Notes: generated from the sequence alone by a model not told the origin. 64,000 bases of DNA from Oscillospiraceae bacterium (GCA_902778275.1 CACYXE010000001.1:62001-126000), one strand, 5' to 3'; numbered from the stretch's first letter, positions 24,148-33,346 are shown. Program-made: numbers and translations.

Positions 24148-24248
24148 GAGGGCGGAAGATGAAATTTATCAAAGACTTTTCGCGCGGCACGCGGGCCGCG
24201 GACGTGAACCGCCCGCGCAAACCGCGGACGCAAATCGCAGGAGGCTGC

Positions 24249-25517
24249 ATGGAAGAAAAGATCCGTTTGGAAATGCGGAAAATCGCTGACCTGATCCCTT
24301 ACGAACACAACGCGAAACTGCACCCGCCTGAACAGATCCAAAAGCTGGTGGGCAGCTTTGACGAATTCGGACGAATCGTGCCCGCCGGCATTGATGACGC
24401 CGGAAACCTGATCTATGGCCACGGGCGGATCCTGGCGGCCTTGGCCCGCGGCGATGAGGAATTCCCTTGCGTGGTGATCTCTCACCTGACGGAGACGCAG
24501 CGCCGCGCCTTTGTCCACGCAGACAACCTGCTGTCTCAGTCAGATACCGACCAGAAGATCCTGCAGGCGGAAATGGCCGCGCTTCAAGCTGCCGGCTTTG
24601 ATGTGCGCATCACCGGCTTCGACCCCGACGGGCTGCAGCTCTCCGGAGACGACGGCCCCGCACCATTCTGGGGCGACGTAGAAACCGAAAGCTCCGAGGA
24701 GTATGAGGAGTTTGTCGAGAAGTTCAAACCGAAACTGACCACCGACGACGTTTACACCCCGGACCTGGTTTATGACGCGATCAAAGGCTGGGCCCTGGAT
24801 CATTACGACCTGCACGGTGCAGAGGTGGTCCGCCCGTTTTATCCGGGCGCGGACTATAAGGCCGCAGACTATCCCGCCGGCTGCGTCGTGATAGACAACC
24901 CACCCTTTTCAATTCTTTCGGAAATCTGCCGCTGGTACGTCGACCAGGGCATCCGCTTTTTCCTCTTTGCTCCCGGGCTTACTTTGTTTAGCATCGCTTC
25001 GGGCGAAATCCATTATTTGCCGGTCAATGTGCAAATCATTTACACCAACGGTGCCAGTATTCCTACGTCATTTGTGACCAACCTGGGCGAATACCGGATC
25101 GAGCTGTGCCCGGATCTCTATCAGACTGTAGATGCTGCCAATGCTGAAACGCTTCGACAATTGCGCGGTGGTCAGCAGCCTGTGTATGATTATCCTCATT
25201 GTGTGGTAACTGCCCAGATCAACAAGCTGGTTAAATATGGCCAGTCTCTACAGATCCGGGAGGATGAGGCTGCTTTCATCCGGGCGCTTGATGCTCAGAA
25301 GGAAAACGGCAAGTCAATATTCGGCGGCGGATTTTTGCTGTCGCAGAAGGCCGCAGCCGAGAAGGCCGCAGCCGAGAAGGCCGCAGCCGAGAAGGCCGCA
25401 GCCGAGAAGGCCGCAGCCGAGAAGGCCGCAGCCGAGAAGGCCGCAGCCGTATGTTGGGCCTTGTCAGACCGTGAGAAAGCGCTGCAGGAGAGCCTGGGAG
25501 GCGGTGCCGATGGCTGA
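24249..25517 (+). CDS. ParB-like/adenine-methyltransferase fusion protein
   Basis: In this 422-aa protein the N-terminal ParB/sulfiredoxin-like domain (about residues 1-125) includes IADLIPYEHNAKLHPPEQIQ and GHGRILAALARGDEEFPCVV. The C-terminal region has the methyltransferase IV motif VVIDNPPFSIL and a Rossmann-like core. Residues about 366-400 are seven KAAAE units. It probably methylates phage DNA against host restriction. The ATG at 24249 follows AGGAGG; an alternative ATG at 24159 also has a ribosome site but adds a non-conserved basic tail. Confidence 0.8.
   Translation: MEEKIRLEMRKIADLIPYEHNAKLHPPEQIQKLVGSFDEFGRIVPAGIDDAGNLIYGHGRILAALARGDEEFPCVVISHLTETQRRAFVHADNLLSQSDTDQKILQAEMAALQAAGFDVRITGFDPDGLQLSGDDGPAPFWGDVETESSEEYEEFVEKFKPKLTTDDVYTPDLVYDAIKGWALDHYDLHGAEVVRPFYPGADYKAADYPAGCVVIDNPPFSILSEICRWYVDQGIRFFLFAPGLTLFSIASGEIHYLPVNVQIIYTNGASIPTSFVTNLGEYRIELCPDLYQTVDAANAETLRQLRGGQQPVYDYPHCVVTAQINKLVKYGQSLQIREDEAAFIRALDAQKENGKSIFGGGFLLSQKAAAEKAAAEKAAAEKAAAEKAAAEKAAAEKAAAVCWALSDREKALQESLGGGADG
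25345..25449 (+). repeat. 15-bp tandem repeat, seven units
   Basis: AAGGCCGCAGCCGAG repeats nearly identically, encoding (KAAAE)6-KAAAV. Each unit is five codons, so copy changes keep the frame. Confidence 0.92.
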
Positions 25518-25839
25518 AATCTACACGCCGCCGTGCCCGGCTTATCTGGCCGGCAGCCTGGCCGCCCGATATGCAGTCCTCGCGCCGCGCCTGGCTGCCA
25601 TGGGCAGCCTGGATGATCTGACCGTGGACCTGACTGCCAAGTATATACTGGCTGAAAATGAGTACCTGAAGATCTCCGACCTGGTGCAGGAGGCGATCCG
25701 CGCCGGGGATCCTGACGGCGCCGGAAAGTGGATCAATGCCCAGGATAAACTGACCAAACAGATCCTGCACCTGAGCGAAGTGCTTGGGATTACCCCGGAC
25801 GCCCGCCGGACCCGCGGCCTGTTGCTGCCGAATCCATAA
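25510..25839 (+). CDS. terminase small subunit-like protein (P27 family), copy A
   Basis: This 109-aa protein has DLTAKYILAENEYLKISDLV, then DPDGAGKWINAQDKLTKQIL, then SEVLGITPDARR, a pattern typical of P27 small terminase subunits that recognise phage DNA. It overlaps the methyltransferase gene by 8 bp and is separated from a second small-subunit-like gene by a strong terminator. Confidence 0.65.
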   Translation: MAEIYTPPCPAYLAGSLAARYAVLAPRLAAMGSLDDLTVDLTAKYILAENEYLKISDLVQEAIRAGDPDGAGKWINAQDKLTKQILHLSEVLGITPDARRTRGLLLPNP

Positions 25840-25860
25840 CCCCATACCGAGGCCATGCTG

Positions 25861-25918
25861 AAAAGCCAGAGCCCAAACGACTCCAAAACGGAGCGCTTGG
25901 GCCCTGGCTTTTTTGCTT
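25861..25918 (+). terminator. strong terminator between the two small-terminase-like genes
   Basis: AAAGCCAG-A-GCCCAA pairs with TTGGGC-C-CTGGCTTT around a long loop and is followed by a T-run. Confidence 0.88.
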
Positions 25919-25931
25919 TTCAGGAGAACCC

Positions 25932-26324
25932 ATGACACGAGAACAGATCTATAAGGCGCAGCTGATCGAGCTGGGCATTTATGAAAAAGCCTTTGACCCG
26001 GAGATCCGAACCCTGGCGGATTTGGAGCGAGATCTCACCCGGGCGCGAAAAGCCTGGTCCGCCACAGTCCCGAAAGGCGCAAAGCCCTCCCTGCTGGATC
26101 CGCATTATGCGATCATCAACGGCTTGCGCCGGGAGATCCTGAACCACCGGGAGGCGCTGGGCCTGACGCCCAAAGCGCTGCGCAAGCTGCGAGGCGCTGC
26201 CCCGGCCGGCCCAACATCCGGGGAGCTGATCACGGAGCGGCTGGATGCAATTGCCCAGCGCGTGGCCGGCTATGATCTGCCAGCATTGCCGGTGTCCGAT
26301 TCGGACATCCAGAGCCATGAATAA
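25932..26324 (+). CDS. terminase small subunit-like protein (P27 family), copy B
   Basis: This 130-aa protein has YKAQLIELGIYEKAFDPEI, then IINGLRREILNHREALGLT, then PKALRKLRG, again the P27 pattern. The large terminase gene overlaps its stop by 8 bp, so this copy is the likelier partner of TerL. A CAGGAG site precedes the ATG. One of the TGTCCGATTCGGACA palindromes lies near its 3' end. Confidence 0.75.
   Translation: MTREQIYKAQLIELGIYEKAFDPEIRTLADLERDLTRARKAWSATVPKGAKPSLLDPHYAIINGLRREILNHREALGLTPKALRKLRGAAPAGPTSGELITERLDAIAQRVAGYDLPALPVSDSDIQSHE
26293..26307. repeat. dispersed palindrome, copy 2 (perfect)
   Basis: TGTCCGATTCGGACA is identical to the copies at 34253 and 42861. It is embedded in codons for VSDSD of the small terminase. 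Confidence 0.7.
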
Positions 26325-28140
26325 CGCGCCTCACCTGCCGGAGGTCCTGCGCTATGCCCGGGACACCTGGGACGACCACGGCATCGAGGAGTTGCAGCGA
26401 CTGAGCGCCCGCCGCTTCCTGGATGATCTGGACGGCGGCCGCTGGGACTTCAAGCCGGCCCTGCCGGAATTCTGCATTGAGCTGATGACCGGCCTTTTCA
26501 CCTTTTCCCAGGGCGAACGCATGGATGGCACGCCCCTGCGCGGGGAAGCGCTGGAGCTGATGCCCTGGCACCTGTTCTGCACCTACAACATCTGCGGCTT
26601 TTACCTGCCAGGCACCGAGATCCGACGCTTTACCGAGGCCGATATTTTCGCGCCGCGGAAATCGGTCAAAACCACCTGGGCGGAGGGCCTGCAGACGTCT
26701 CTGGCGTTTTGGTATCGCCTCTCCGGCGCCAAAGCCAAGACGGTGGCCGGATCGCTGAAACAGGGCATGGAGGGCTTCGACTGGCTTGTTTATAACTTCA
26801 TGCGCCTGGGCCTGGTGGCTCCCAACAACCCGCCCGGCAAGCTCCGGCTGCTGGACAGCTCCCTGGGCCACAGCATCGAGGGCGAGATCTGGAACGGACA
26901 TATTGACCTGGAGACCCTTGCGTTTAAGCCCGACCTGTTCGACTCCTTCAACGCCGCCTTTGTCCATCTGGATGAGCTGGAGCTGTACAAAAACAGCATC
27001 CCTTACACCCGACTGCGCGACAGCACAAAGGCCTATTCCAACAAACTGATCCTTTGCACCTTCACCGCCGGCGACAACGGCACCGGCTTTGCGGCTCAGC
27101 ACCGCAACTACATGGAGGGGATCCTGCGCGGCACCATCACCGGCACCGCAGCGGACCGGACCTTTGTCTTTCTGGCCCAGGCTCCCATGGAGCCGGATGG
27201 CAGCATCGACTACAAAAACCCTGCAGTGCATCGGGCCTGCAACCCGGCCTATGGCATCACGATCCGCCCGGACGACATGATCGCCGCGGCGGAGCAGGCG
27301 GAGGCTAACCCCGCCCTGCGGAAAGAGTTTTTTACGCGCAGCCTTAACCGATTTGTCAACAGCTACAAGGCCTGGTTTGACATTTCCGAATTCCGCCGCA
27401 GCGACGACCACTACGACTGGACTTTGCAGGAACTGCCCGCCCTGGTGCGCAGCTGGTACGGCGGCGCGGATCTTTCCAAACTGCACGACCTGACCGCCGC
27501 CTGCATCGTGGGCGAGGTGCCCGCCAGAAAGGCCGCTACGGCCTCCTGGACGCCTCCGGAGGATGTCCTTGTGATTATCCCCCATGCCTGGTTTCCGCGC
27601 ACAGCGGCGGCGGAGAAGGCCGACAAGGACCAAATCCCGCTGTTCGGCTGGCTAGAGGATGGCTGGCTGGATATGCCAAACGAGCCCAGCATGGACCCCG
27701 CGGAGCCGGTCAAACAGTTCCTGAAATGGAAACAGGACCGTTTTATCATCCGCAAAGTGGGCCAGGACCGAAAGTTTGCCCGGCCTTTCTACACGGCCAT
27801 GCGCAAGGCCGGCTTCCGCGTCCAGGATCAGCCGCAGCTGTATCTGCAGAAATCTGAGGGCTTCCGCTACATCGAGCACAAGGCGAAGGTGGGCTGCCTG
27901 TATTACCTGCACGCCGAGCCTTTTGAGTATTGCGTGCAGAACGTGCGGGCCCAGGAAAAGGTGGACGACGCGGTCCAGTACGAAAAGATCGACGACAACT
28001 CCCGCATCGACATTTTCGATGCTGCAGTTTTTGCCACTATCCGGCTGCTGATCGAAACCGATCGCAGCAGCGCAGCCGCAGGCTTTATGGACGGCCAGCC
28101 GCCCGATGGCCAGCGCACTGCTCCCAATCACTGGAGGTGA
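26317..28140 (+). CDS. terL: phage terminase large subunit
   Basis: This 607-aa packaging motor cuts concatemers and pumps DNA into the prohead. In the ATPase part, the Walker A-like segment is APRKSVKTT (112-120), then SLKQGMEGFDWLV, and Walker B with catalytic Glu is FVHLDELELYKN. In the C-terminal nuclease part, WYGGADLSKLHDLTA provides the first acidic cluster and DDNSRIDIFDAAVFATI the last. The ATG overlaps the small-subunit stop. Confidence 0.92.
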   Translation: MNNAPHLPEVLRYARDTWDDHGIEELQRLSARRFLDDLDGGRWDFKPALPEFCIELMTGLFTFSQGERMDGTPLRGEALELMPWHLFCTYNICGFYLPGTEIRRFTEADIFAPRKSVKTTWAEGLQTSLAFWYRLSGAKAKTVAGSLKQGMEGFDWLVYNFMRLGLVAPNNPPGKLRLLDSSLGHSIEGEIWNGHIDLETLAFKPDLFDSFNAAFVHLDELELYKNSIPYTRLRDSTKAYSNKLILCTFTAGDNGTGFAAQHRNYMEGILRGTITGTAADRTFVFLAQAPMEPDGSIDYKNPAVHRACNPAYGITIRPDDMIAAAEQAEANPALRKEFFTRSLNRFVNSYKAWFDISEFRRSDDHYDWTLQELPALVRSWYGGADLSKLHDLTAACIVGEVPARKAATASWTPPEDVLVIIPHAWFPRTAAAEKADKDQIPLFGWLEDGWLDMPNEPSMDPAEPVKQFLKWKQDRFIIRKVGQDRKFARPFYTAMRKAGFRVQDQPQLYLQKSEGFRYIEHKAKVGCLYYLHAEPFEYCVQNVRAQEKVDDAVQYEKIDDNSRIDIFDAAVFATIRLLIETDRSSAAAGFMDGQPPDGQRTAPNHWR

Positions 28141-28145
28141 TCTAT

Positions 28146-29348
28146 TTGCCCCACGTAAAAGTCAAAGCCCGCCCAATGGCCCGAGACAAGCCCAGAGCGC
28201 AGGATCCGCCCGGCTATGTCTGGCTGACGGACCGGAAGGGCTTTGAAACCCTCAAATGTCAGGGCTACACGAGCCTGGCGGACAGTCCGGAGGTTTCCAC
28301 CGGCGTGAACACCATCGCCCGGCTGATCGGCGCCATGACCATCCACCTGATGCAGAACCGGGAAGACGGCGACGTACGGATCCGCAACCCGATCTCCGAT
28401 ATCGTGGACATTGAGCCCAACCGCTACATGACGCGCAGCAACTTCATCCAATGGATCGTGCGCACCCTGTTCCTCCAGGGCCGCGGCAATGCCGTGGTGT
28501 TCCCGCTGATCGAGGGCGGCCGGCTTCGGGAGCTGATCCCGATCCCGTCTGCCTATGTCAGCCTGGTCCAGACCGACCTGTGGAACTACATCGTTACGAT
28601 CAACGGCCGGGAATTCCTCCCGGATGAGGTCCTGCATTTCGTTCTGAATCCGGACAACTTCTTTCCCTGGAAGGGCTCCGGCTACCAGGTGGCGCTTGCC
28701 GACGTTGCCAATAACCTGAAACAGGCGGCCACCACGGAGAACGGCTTCATGTCCAGCAAGTGGAAACCGAGCCTGATCATCAAGGTTGATGCACTGTTTG
28801 ACGAACTGGGCAATCCGATCAGCCGCACGCAGCTGCTGGAGGATTATGTGCAGACCACCGAAGCCGGCCAGCCCTGGCTGATCCCGGCGGAGCAGTTCCA
28901 GGTCCAGGAGGTCAAGCCCTTGACGCTCTCCGATCTGGCCCTTGCGGATTTCGTGAAACTGGACAAACAGACGGTGGCCACCATCCTGGGCGTGCCGCCC
29001 TTCGTGCTGGGCGTGGGCGATTTCAAGCGCGACGAATGGAATAACTTCATTTCCACCACGATTATGCCCATCGCGCAGCTGATCGAGCAGGAGCTGACCC
29101 GAAAACTGCTGACTGCAAAGGACCAGTTTTTCCGGTTCAACGCCCGCAGCCTGCACAACTACAGCATGGACGAACTGGTGAAAGCCGGCTCCGAAATGGT
29201 GGACCGCATGGCCATGCGGCGCAATGAGTGGCGCGATTGGATGGGCCTGGAGCCGGATCCGGACATGAATGAGCTGTTGGCTCTTGAAAACTATATCCCG
29301 GCCGACCGGCTGGGTGACCAGAGCAAGCTGGTCGGAGGTGAGACATGA
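28146..29348 (+). CDS. phage portal protein, HK97 type
   Basis: This 400-aa protein forms the dodecameric ring at the capsid vertex. Typical features are VSTGVNTIARLIGAM, LQGRGNAVVFPLIE, IPIPSAYVSLVQ, VLHFVLNPDNFF, FVKLDKQTVATILGVPPFVLG and a C-terminal NEWRDWMGLEP. The TTG at 28146 directly follows GGAGGTGA. The protease gene overlaps its stop by 4 bp. Confidence 0.9.
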   Translation: MPHVKVKARPMARDKPRAQDPPGYVWLTDRKGFETLKCQGYTSLADSPEVSTGVNTIARLIGAMTIHLMQNREDGDVRIRNPISDIVDIEPNRYMTRSNFIQWIVRTLFLQGRGNAVVFPLIEGGRLRELIPIPSAYVSLVQTDLWNYIVTINGREFLPDEVLHFVLNPDNFFPWKGSGYQVALADVANNLKQAATTENGFMSSKWKPSLIIKVDALFDELGNPISRTQLLEDYVQTTEAGQPWLIPAEQFQVQEVKPLTLSDLALADFVKLDKQTVATILGVPPFVLGVGDFKRDEWNNFISTTIMPIAQLIEQELTRKLLTAKDQFFRFNARSLHNYSMDELVKAGSEMVDRMAMRRNEWRDWMGLEPDPDMNELLALENYIPADRLGDQSKLVGGET

Positions 29349-30115
29349 AACCTGTGAATATCAAAAAATCCGTTTACACCCTGGCGACGGTGGACGGCAG
29401 CCATGCCGAGCTGACCATGTACGGCGATATCTACGAGCGCCGCCCGGTGGACTGGTGGACCGATGAGCCTATCGAAGGCGACTTTATCCTGCTGGATGAA
29501 TTCTTGCAGGACTTGGACGAAATCCGCCGCTGCACGTCGTTGACGATCCGCATGAACAGCTACGGCGGCGACGCCAACGTGGCCAATGTAATCCACAACC
29601 GGCTGCGGGAACTGTCCCGCGGCGGCATGGAGATCACCTGCATCGTGGACGGCGTGGCCATGAGCGGCGGCAGCCTGATCATGTGCGCCTGTGATGAGGT
29701 GGAGGTGAACCCCTCCAGCCTGATCATGATCCACAACGCCTGGGGCTTTTTCTGGGGCGGCTACAATGCCCCGCAGCTGCTGGAGCTGGCCGCCCAGCTG
29801 GACGCCTACGATCAGATGCAGGCGGCCATTTACGAGCGAAAAACCGGCCTGCCGCAGGAGGAGATCCTGCAGATGATGGCCGAGACCACCTACATGACCG
29901 GCACCGAAGCTGTGGAAAAAGGCTTTGCTGATCAGCTGATTGAGGACCCGAACCCGCTGGCGATTGCGGCCAGCGCCGACGGCCGAACGCTGTATATCGG
30001 ATCCCGCAGCCTGCACCTGGCGCCTGGCATGACCGCGCCGGCCGCACTGGAAAAGATCGAAGCACCCGAAAACTGGAGGGCGCGGATGCTCTCCAAACTG
30101 AGAAAGGAGCCGTAA
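29345..30115 (+). CDS. ClpP-like prohead maturation protease
   Basis: In this 256-aa protein the ClpP fold shows SLTIRMNSYGGDANVANVIH, the nucleophile serine in VAMSGGSLIM (about S107) and the catalytic histidine in LIMIHNAW (H130). It trims the capsid precursor during head maturation. It sits between portal and major capsid genes, the standard HK97 order. Confidence 0.9.
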   Translation: MKPVNIKKSVYTLATVDGSHAELTMYGDIYERRPVDWWTDEPIEGDFILLDEFLQDLDEIRRCTSLTIRMNSYGGDANVANVIHNRLRELSRGGMEITCIVDGVAMSGGSLIMCACDEVEVNPSSLIMIHNAWGFFWGGYNAPQLLELAAQLDAYDQMQAAIYERKTGLPQEEILQMMAETTYMTGTEAVEKGFADQLIEDPNPLAIAASADGRTLYIGSRSLHLAPGMTAPAALEKIEAPENWRARMLSKLRKEP

Positions 30116-30117
30116 AA

Positions 30118-31776
30118 ATGGCACTGAAAACACTGATGATCCAGAGCAAGATCGACCGCCTGCGCGAGGATCTGCAGCAGCTGCAGGCCCGCGACGGCGA
30201 ATTCACCGCCCGGGAGGCCAGCCTGACCGGAGACATCGCGGAGGCGCAGACCACCGAGGAGCGCGCTGTCGTCGAGGCAGCTGTTGATGCCTTCGACCGG
30301 GAGTTTTCCGAACATGAAAGCGCCAAGGCTGCGCTTTCCGCCCAGATCTCCGAACTCCAGGCGGAGCTGGAGACCCTGGAAGCCAAGACCCCGCCCGCCC
30401 CGGCTCAGGCCGCAGCGGAGCACAAAAACGAAAGGATTGATTCTCACATGCAGACTCTCCCTGATTTCCGCGCCCTGCCTATGACCAAGCGTGCCTTTGA
30501 CGCGCTGCCCATGGCGCAGCGGCAGAGCATCGTCGCCCAGGACGACGTGCAGCAGTTCTTTGCCAAGCTCCGCAGCTTCAACGGCGTCCAGGCGTCCGTA
30601 ACCGGCGCAGAGCTGACCATCCCCGTGATTTTCCTGGACATCATCAGCGAGAACCGCTTCCGCTATTCCAAACTGATGAACCGCGTCCGGATCCGCAACG
30701 TCCGCGGCGAGGCCCGCCAGACCATCGGCGGCACCGTGCCCGAGGCCGTGTGGACCGAGTGCTGCGGCCAGATCAACGAGCTGACCTTCGCGTTTAACCA
30801 GCTGACCATGGGCTGTTTCAAGGTGGCCGGCTTTGTGCTGATCTGCAACAGCCTGCTCAACGACAGCGATCTGAACCTGGCCGCCGAGCTGATCGAGATG
30901 ATCTCCGAGGCCATCGGCAAGGCCAAGGACAAGGCCATCCTGTACGGCAAGGGCGCGGCCTTCAACATGCCCATGGGCATTGTGACCCGTCTGGCCCAGA
31001 CCTCCAAGCCGGCCTCTTACCCGGCCAATGCGCCCGAGTGGGTGGACCTGCACACCAGCAACATCATTACCATCCCCGCTAACCTGACCGGCGCCGCCTT
31101 CTGGAGCGCGCTGCGCCTGGCCACCGGTAATGCCTACACCGAATACAGCCGCGGCGATCAGTCCTGGTGCATGAACTCCAAGACCTACGCCCTCCTGGAG
31201 TCCAAGGCCATCGCCACCACCGTCACCGGCGAGTGGGTCGCCATGATCGGCGGCCGCCTGCCCATCATTTCCGGCGACATCGACGTGCTGGAATTCATGC
31301 CCGACGGCGACATCGTGGGCGGCTACTTCGACCTGTACCTCTGGGCACAACGTGAAGGCATCGAGCTGGGCAGCGATATCAACGGCTTTACTCTGCGCGT
31401 CCAGGACAACACTTTGTTCTGGGGAAAGGAGCGTGCCGACGGCCAGCCCATCATCGCCGGTGCTTTCGTCGCCATGAACATCAACGGCCAGGCTCCCGCC
31501 ACATCCATGCAGTTTGCGGCCGATAGCGCCAACACCCTGAACGGCCTGCTGCTCCCGGCGGCTGCTGCCGTTGCTGCCGGCTCCACGCTGCAGCTGCGTG
31601 CGATCCCCGTGCCCTTCGGCGTGAAGGCTGACGTAACCTACACCAGCGGAACCACGGCCAAGGCTACCGTTGACGCAAACGGCGTTGTGACCGGCGTCGC
31701 AGCCGGCAGCAGTGTGATTACAGCCACCGCCGGCAGCTACACTGCGACCTGCACCGTTACGGTGACGGGGGAATAA
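30118..31776 (+). CDS. HK97-type major capsid protein with Ig-like C-terminus
   Basis: In this 552-aa protein residues 1-100 are coiled coil, the scaffold-like delta domain removed by the protease. The capsid core (about 110-465) contains IRNVRGEARQTIGGTVPEAV, NQLTMGCFKVAGFVLICN and LEFMPDGDIVGGYFDLYLW. The last ~80 residues (VKADVTYTSGTTAKATVD, GVVTGVAAGSSVITATAG) form a bacterial Ig-like Big_2 domain, probably displayed on the capsid surface. A five-G run right before the stop could shift ribosomes into a following short reading frame. Confidence 0.9.
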   Translation: MALKTLMIQSKIDRLREDLQQLQARDGEFTAREASLTGDIAEAQTTEERAVVEAAVDAFDREFSEHESAKAALSAQISELQAELETLEAKTPPAPAQAAAEHKNERIDSHMQTLPDFRALPMTKRAFDALPMAQRQSIVAQDDVQQFFAKLRSFNGVQASVTGAELTIPVIFLDIISENRFRYSKLMNRVRIRNVRGEARQTIGGTVPEAVWTECCGQINELTFAFNQLTMGCFKVAGFVLICNSLLNDSDLNLAAELIEMISEAIGKAKDKAILYGKGAAFNMPMGIVTRLAQTSKPASYPANAPEWVDLHTSNIITIPANLTGAAFWSALRLATGNAYTEYSRGDQSWCMNSKTYALLESKAIATTVTGEWVAMIGGRLPIISGDIDVLEFMPDGDIVGGYFDLYLWAQREGIELGSDINGFTLRVQDNTLFWGKERADGQPIIAGAFVAMNINGQAPATSMQFAADSANTLNGLLLPAAAAVAAGSTLQLRAIPVPFGVKADVTYTSGTTAKATVDANGVVTGVAAGSSVITATAGSYTATCTVTVTGE

Positions 31777-31826
31777 GTCCGGCGGCTGATGACAGCCCGT
31801 CCTCCGATACGCTCAGCCTCTCCAAC

Positions 31827-31931
31827 ATGACAAAAAGCCAGCTCCTGGAGCTGGCGGGAGCGCTGGGCGTGGAGGGCGTCAGCGGCCGGATGACTAAGGC
31901 TGCCATTATTCAGACCATCGAGGAGGGATAA
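31827..31931 (+). CDS. small HeH/LEM- or SAP-like helical protein
   Basis: The 34-aa reading frame MTKSQLLELAGALGVEGVSG... matches the two-helix HeH/LEM or SAP pattern common in phage head modules. No ribosome site precedes the ATG, but the frame is open back to the capsid stop, so it may be expressed as a -1 frameshift extension of the capsid protein (slip at 31767-31771). Confidence 0.5.
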   Translation: MTKSQLLELAGALGVEGVSGRMTKAAIIQTIEEG

Positions 31932-31932
31932 C

Positions 31933-32226
31933 ATGGCCTACCCGTTTGACGCCCAGGCGCTGCTCCCTCTGCTCAAACTGGACCTGGGAATCACCGCCGA
32001 CATGTTCGACAGCCGCCTGGCGGCCAGGATCAACACCGCCATGGAGCGGATCACGGCCATGGGCATCACACTGGCGGACACGCCGGGAGACCAGGATCTG
32101 GTTTTGATGTATGCGGCATGGCTATGGCGCAGCCGGGTGGATCAGGCGCCCATGGGGCGCATGCTGCAGCTGGGGATCAATAATCGCCTGTTTGGCGGCG
32201 CTCCGACCGTGGAGGTGCAGCCGTGA
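31933..32226 (+). CDS. head-tail connector protein (gp6-like)
   Basis: This 97-aa helical protein has LLPLLKLDLGIT, then RINTAMERI, then DLVLMYAAWLWRSR, as in gp6/gp15-type connectors that sit under the portal. GGAGGG precedes the ATG. Confidence 0.75.
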   Translation: MAYPFDAQALLPLLKLDLGITADMFDSRLAARINTAMERITAMGITLADTPGDQDLVLMYAAWLWRSRVDQAPMGRMLQLGINNRLFGGAPTVEVQP

Positions 32227-32567
32227 AAGAGAGCCTGCACACTCCATGGTCCGACACCTGCAGCTTGATCAGGATCGAAACCGCCACGGACGCCCAGGGC
32301 TATGAGACCGAGACGGAGACCGCCTTTCCGATCGCCTGCACCTGGGAGGATGGCACCAGCCAATCCGAGTTTTACCGATCCTACAAGGCCGGCATGCAGG
32401 CGTCCAACTCTGTGGAAATCTGGAAGGCGGACATGCTGCGGGCCTGGCCCCGCGGCACGCCTGGCCGCCGTTTCGTGGATTTTGAAGGCCAGCGATATAA
32501 GGTCCTGCGGGATTTTCCGTCCGGCTTTGATCTGCAGACTCTCATCCTGTCGGAGGTGATCCGATGA
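32223..32567 (+). CDS. phage head closure/adaptor protein
   Basis: This 114-aa beta-rich protein has SVEIWKADM, then RRFVDFEGQRYKVLRDF, resembling SPP1 gp16-type stopper proteins. It overlaps the connector gene by 4 bp. Confidence 0.68.
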   Translation: MKESLHTPWSDTCSLIRIETATDAQGYETETETAFPIACTWEDGTSQSEFYRSYKAGMQASNSVEIWKADMLRAWPRGTPGRRFVDFEGQRYKVLRDFPSGFDLQTLILSEVIR

Positions 32568-32914
32568 CCAACGTGGACGACGCGCTGATGCTGGCTCTGG
32601 GACCTCTTTTCCCGGACCGTGTGTTTCCCAACGTCTACACCGGCGACGCCTTGGAATATGTAGTGACCAACTACACGGCGCTGCCGCAGGTGTTTGCCGA
32701 GGGCCTGCCCGCTGCGCAGCGCTATCTGGTGGCGGTCCACTATTACCTGCCGGAGAAAGTCAACCCCAATCCCAAAAAGCTGGCGATCAGTTCCGCGCTT
32801 TCGGCGCAGGGCTTCACCTGGCCCAGCATCGAAAACGCCAGCGACGCCGAAGGACAGCACTGGGTTATTGAATGCGAGTATGTGAACGGGGGCGGCGTGT
32901 ATGGCCAAACTTGA
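32564..32914 (+). CDS. tail completion/terminator-like protein
   Basis: The 116-aa product occupies the slot where siphoviruses encode the neck or tail terminator (between head closure and gp10-type protein). It has the patterns YVVTNYTALPQVFAEGLPAA and YLVAVHYYLPEKVN. Assignment rests mainly on position. Confidence 0.55.
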   Translation: MTNVDDALMLALGPLFPDRVFPNVYTGDALEYVVTNYTALPQVFAEGLPAAQRYLVAVHYYLPEKVNPNPKKLAISSALSAQGFTWPSIENASDAEGQHWVIECEYVNGGGVYGQT

Positions 32915-33335
32915 ACTGGAAGGCTTTTCCGATCTGGACAGCGCGTTTGCCCACATCGCCCAGATCCCCGGCCCTGTGAAAGAAAAAGCCCTGCAGGCCA
33001 TGGCCAATGTGGCGGCGCCGCAGATCAAGCGCAGCGGCGAAAGCATGGGCGTCCGGGAGCCGGAGGGCCAGGTCCATATCCTGGACGTGATCAAGCTGAG
33101 CAAGCCCAAAACAAACGACAGCGGCGGCTATTTGGATATCAACTTCTCCGGGACCAGGACCCGCGGCAACACCAAGACCCGCAACGCGGAGATCGCTTTT
33201 GTCAACGAATACGGAAAACGCGGCCAGGAGGCCCGGCCTTTCATCGGCACAGCCATGAACCAGTACGCGGAAAAAATAGCAGAAGCCGGTGCGGATGTCC
33301 TCTGGGACTACATCGAGCGCGAATTTGAAAAATAG
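32901..33335 (+). CDS. HK97 gp10-like tail-joining protein
   Basis: This 144-aa protein has ALQAMANVAAPQIKRSGES, then DINFSGTRTRGNTKTRNAEI, then FVNEYGKRGQEARPFIGTAM, typical of the HK97-gp10 family. It overlaps its neighbour by 14 bp. Confidence 0.82.
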   Translation: MAKLELEGFSDLDSAFAHIAQIPGPVKEKALQAMANVAAPQIKRSGESMGVREPEGQVHILDVIKLSKPKTNDSGGYLDINFSGTRTRGNTKTRNAEIAFVNEYGKRGQEARPFIGTAMNQYAEKIAEAGADVLWDYIEREFEK

Positions 33336-33346
33336 GAGGAGACCAC

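Noticed and set aside
24159..24248. An upstream start for the ParB-methyltransferase
   Set aside because: It has a ribosome site, but the added 30 residues are basic and unlike family N-termini; 24249 also has a strong AGGAGG site. Left as an alternative.
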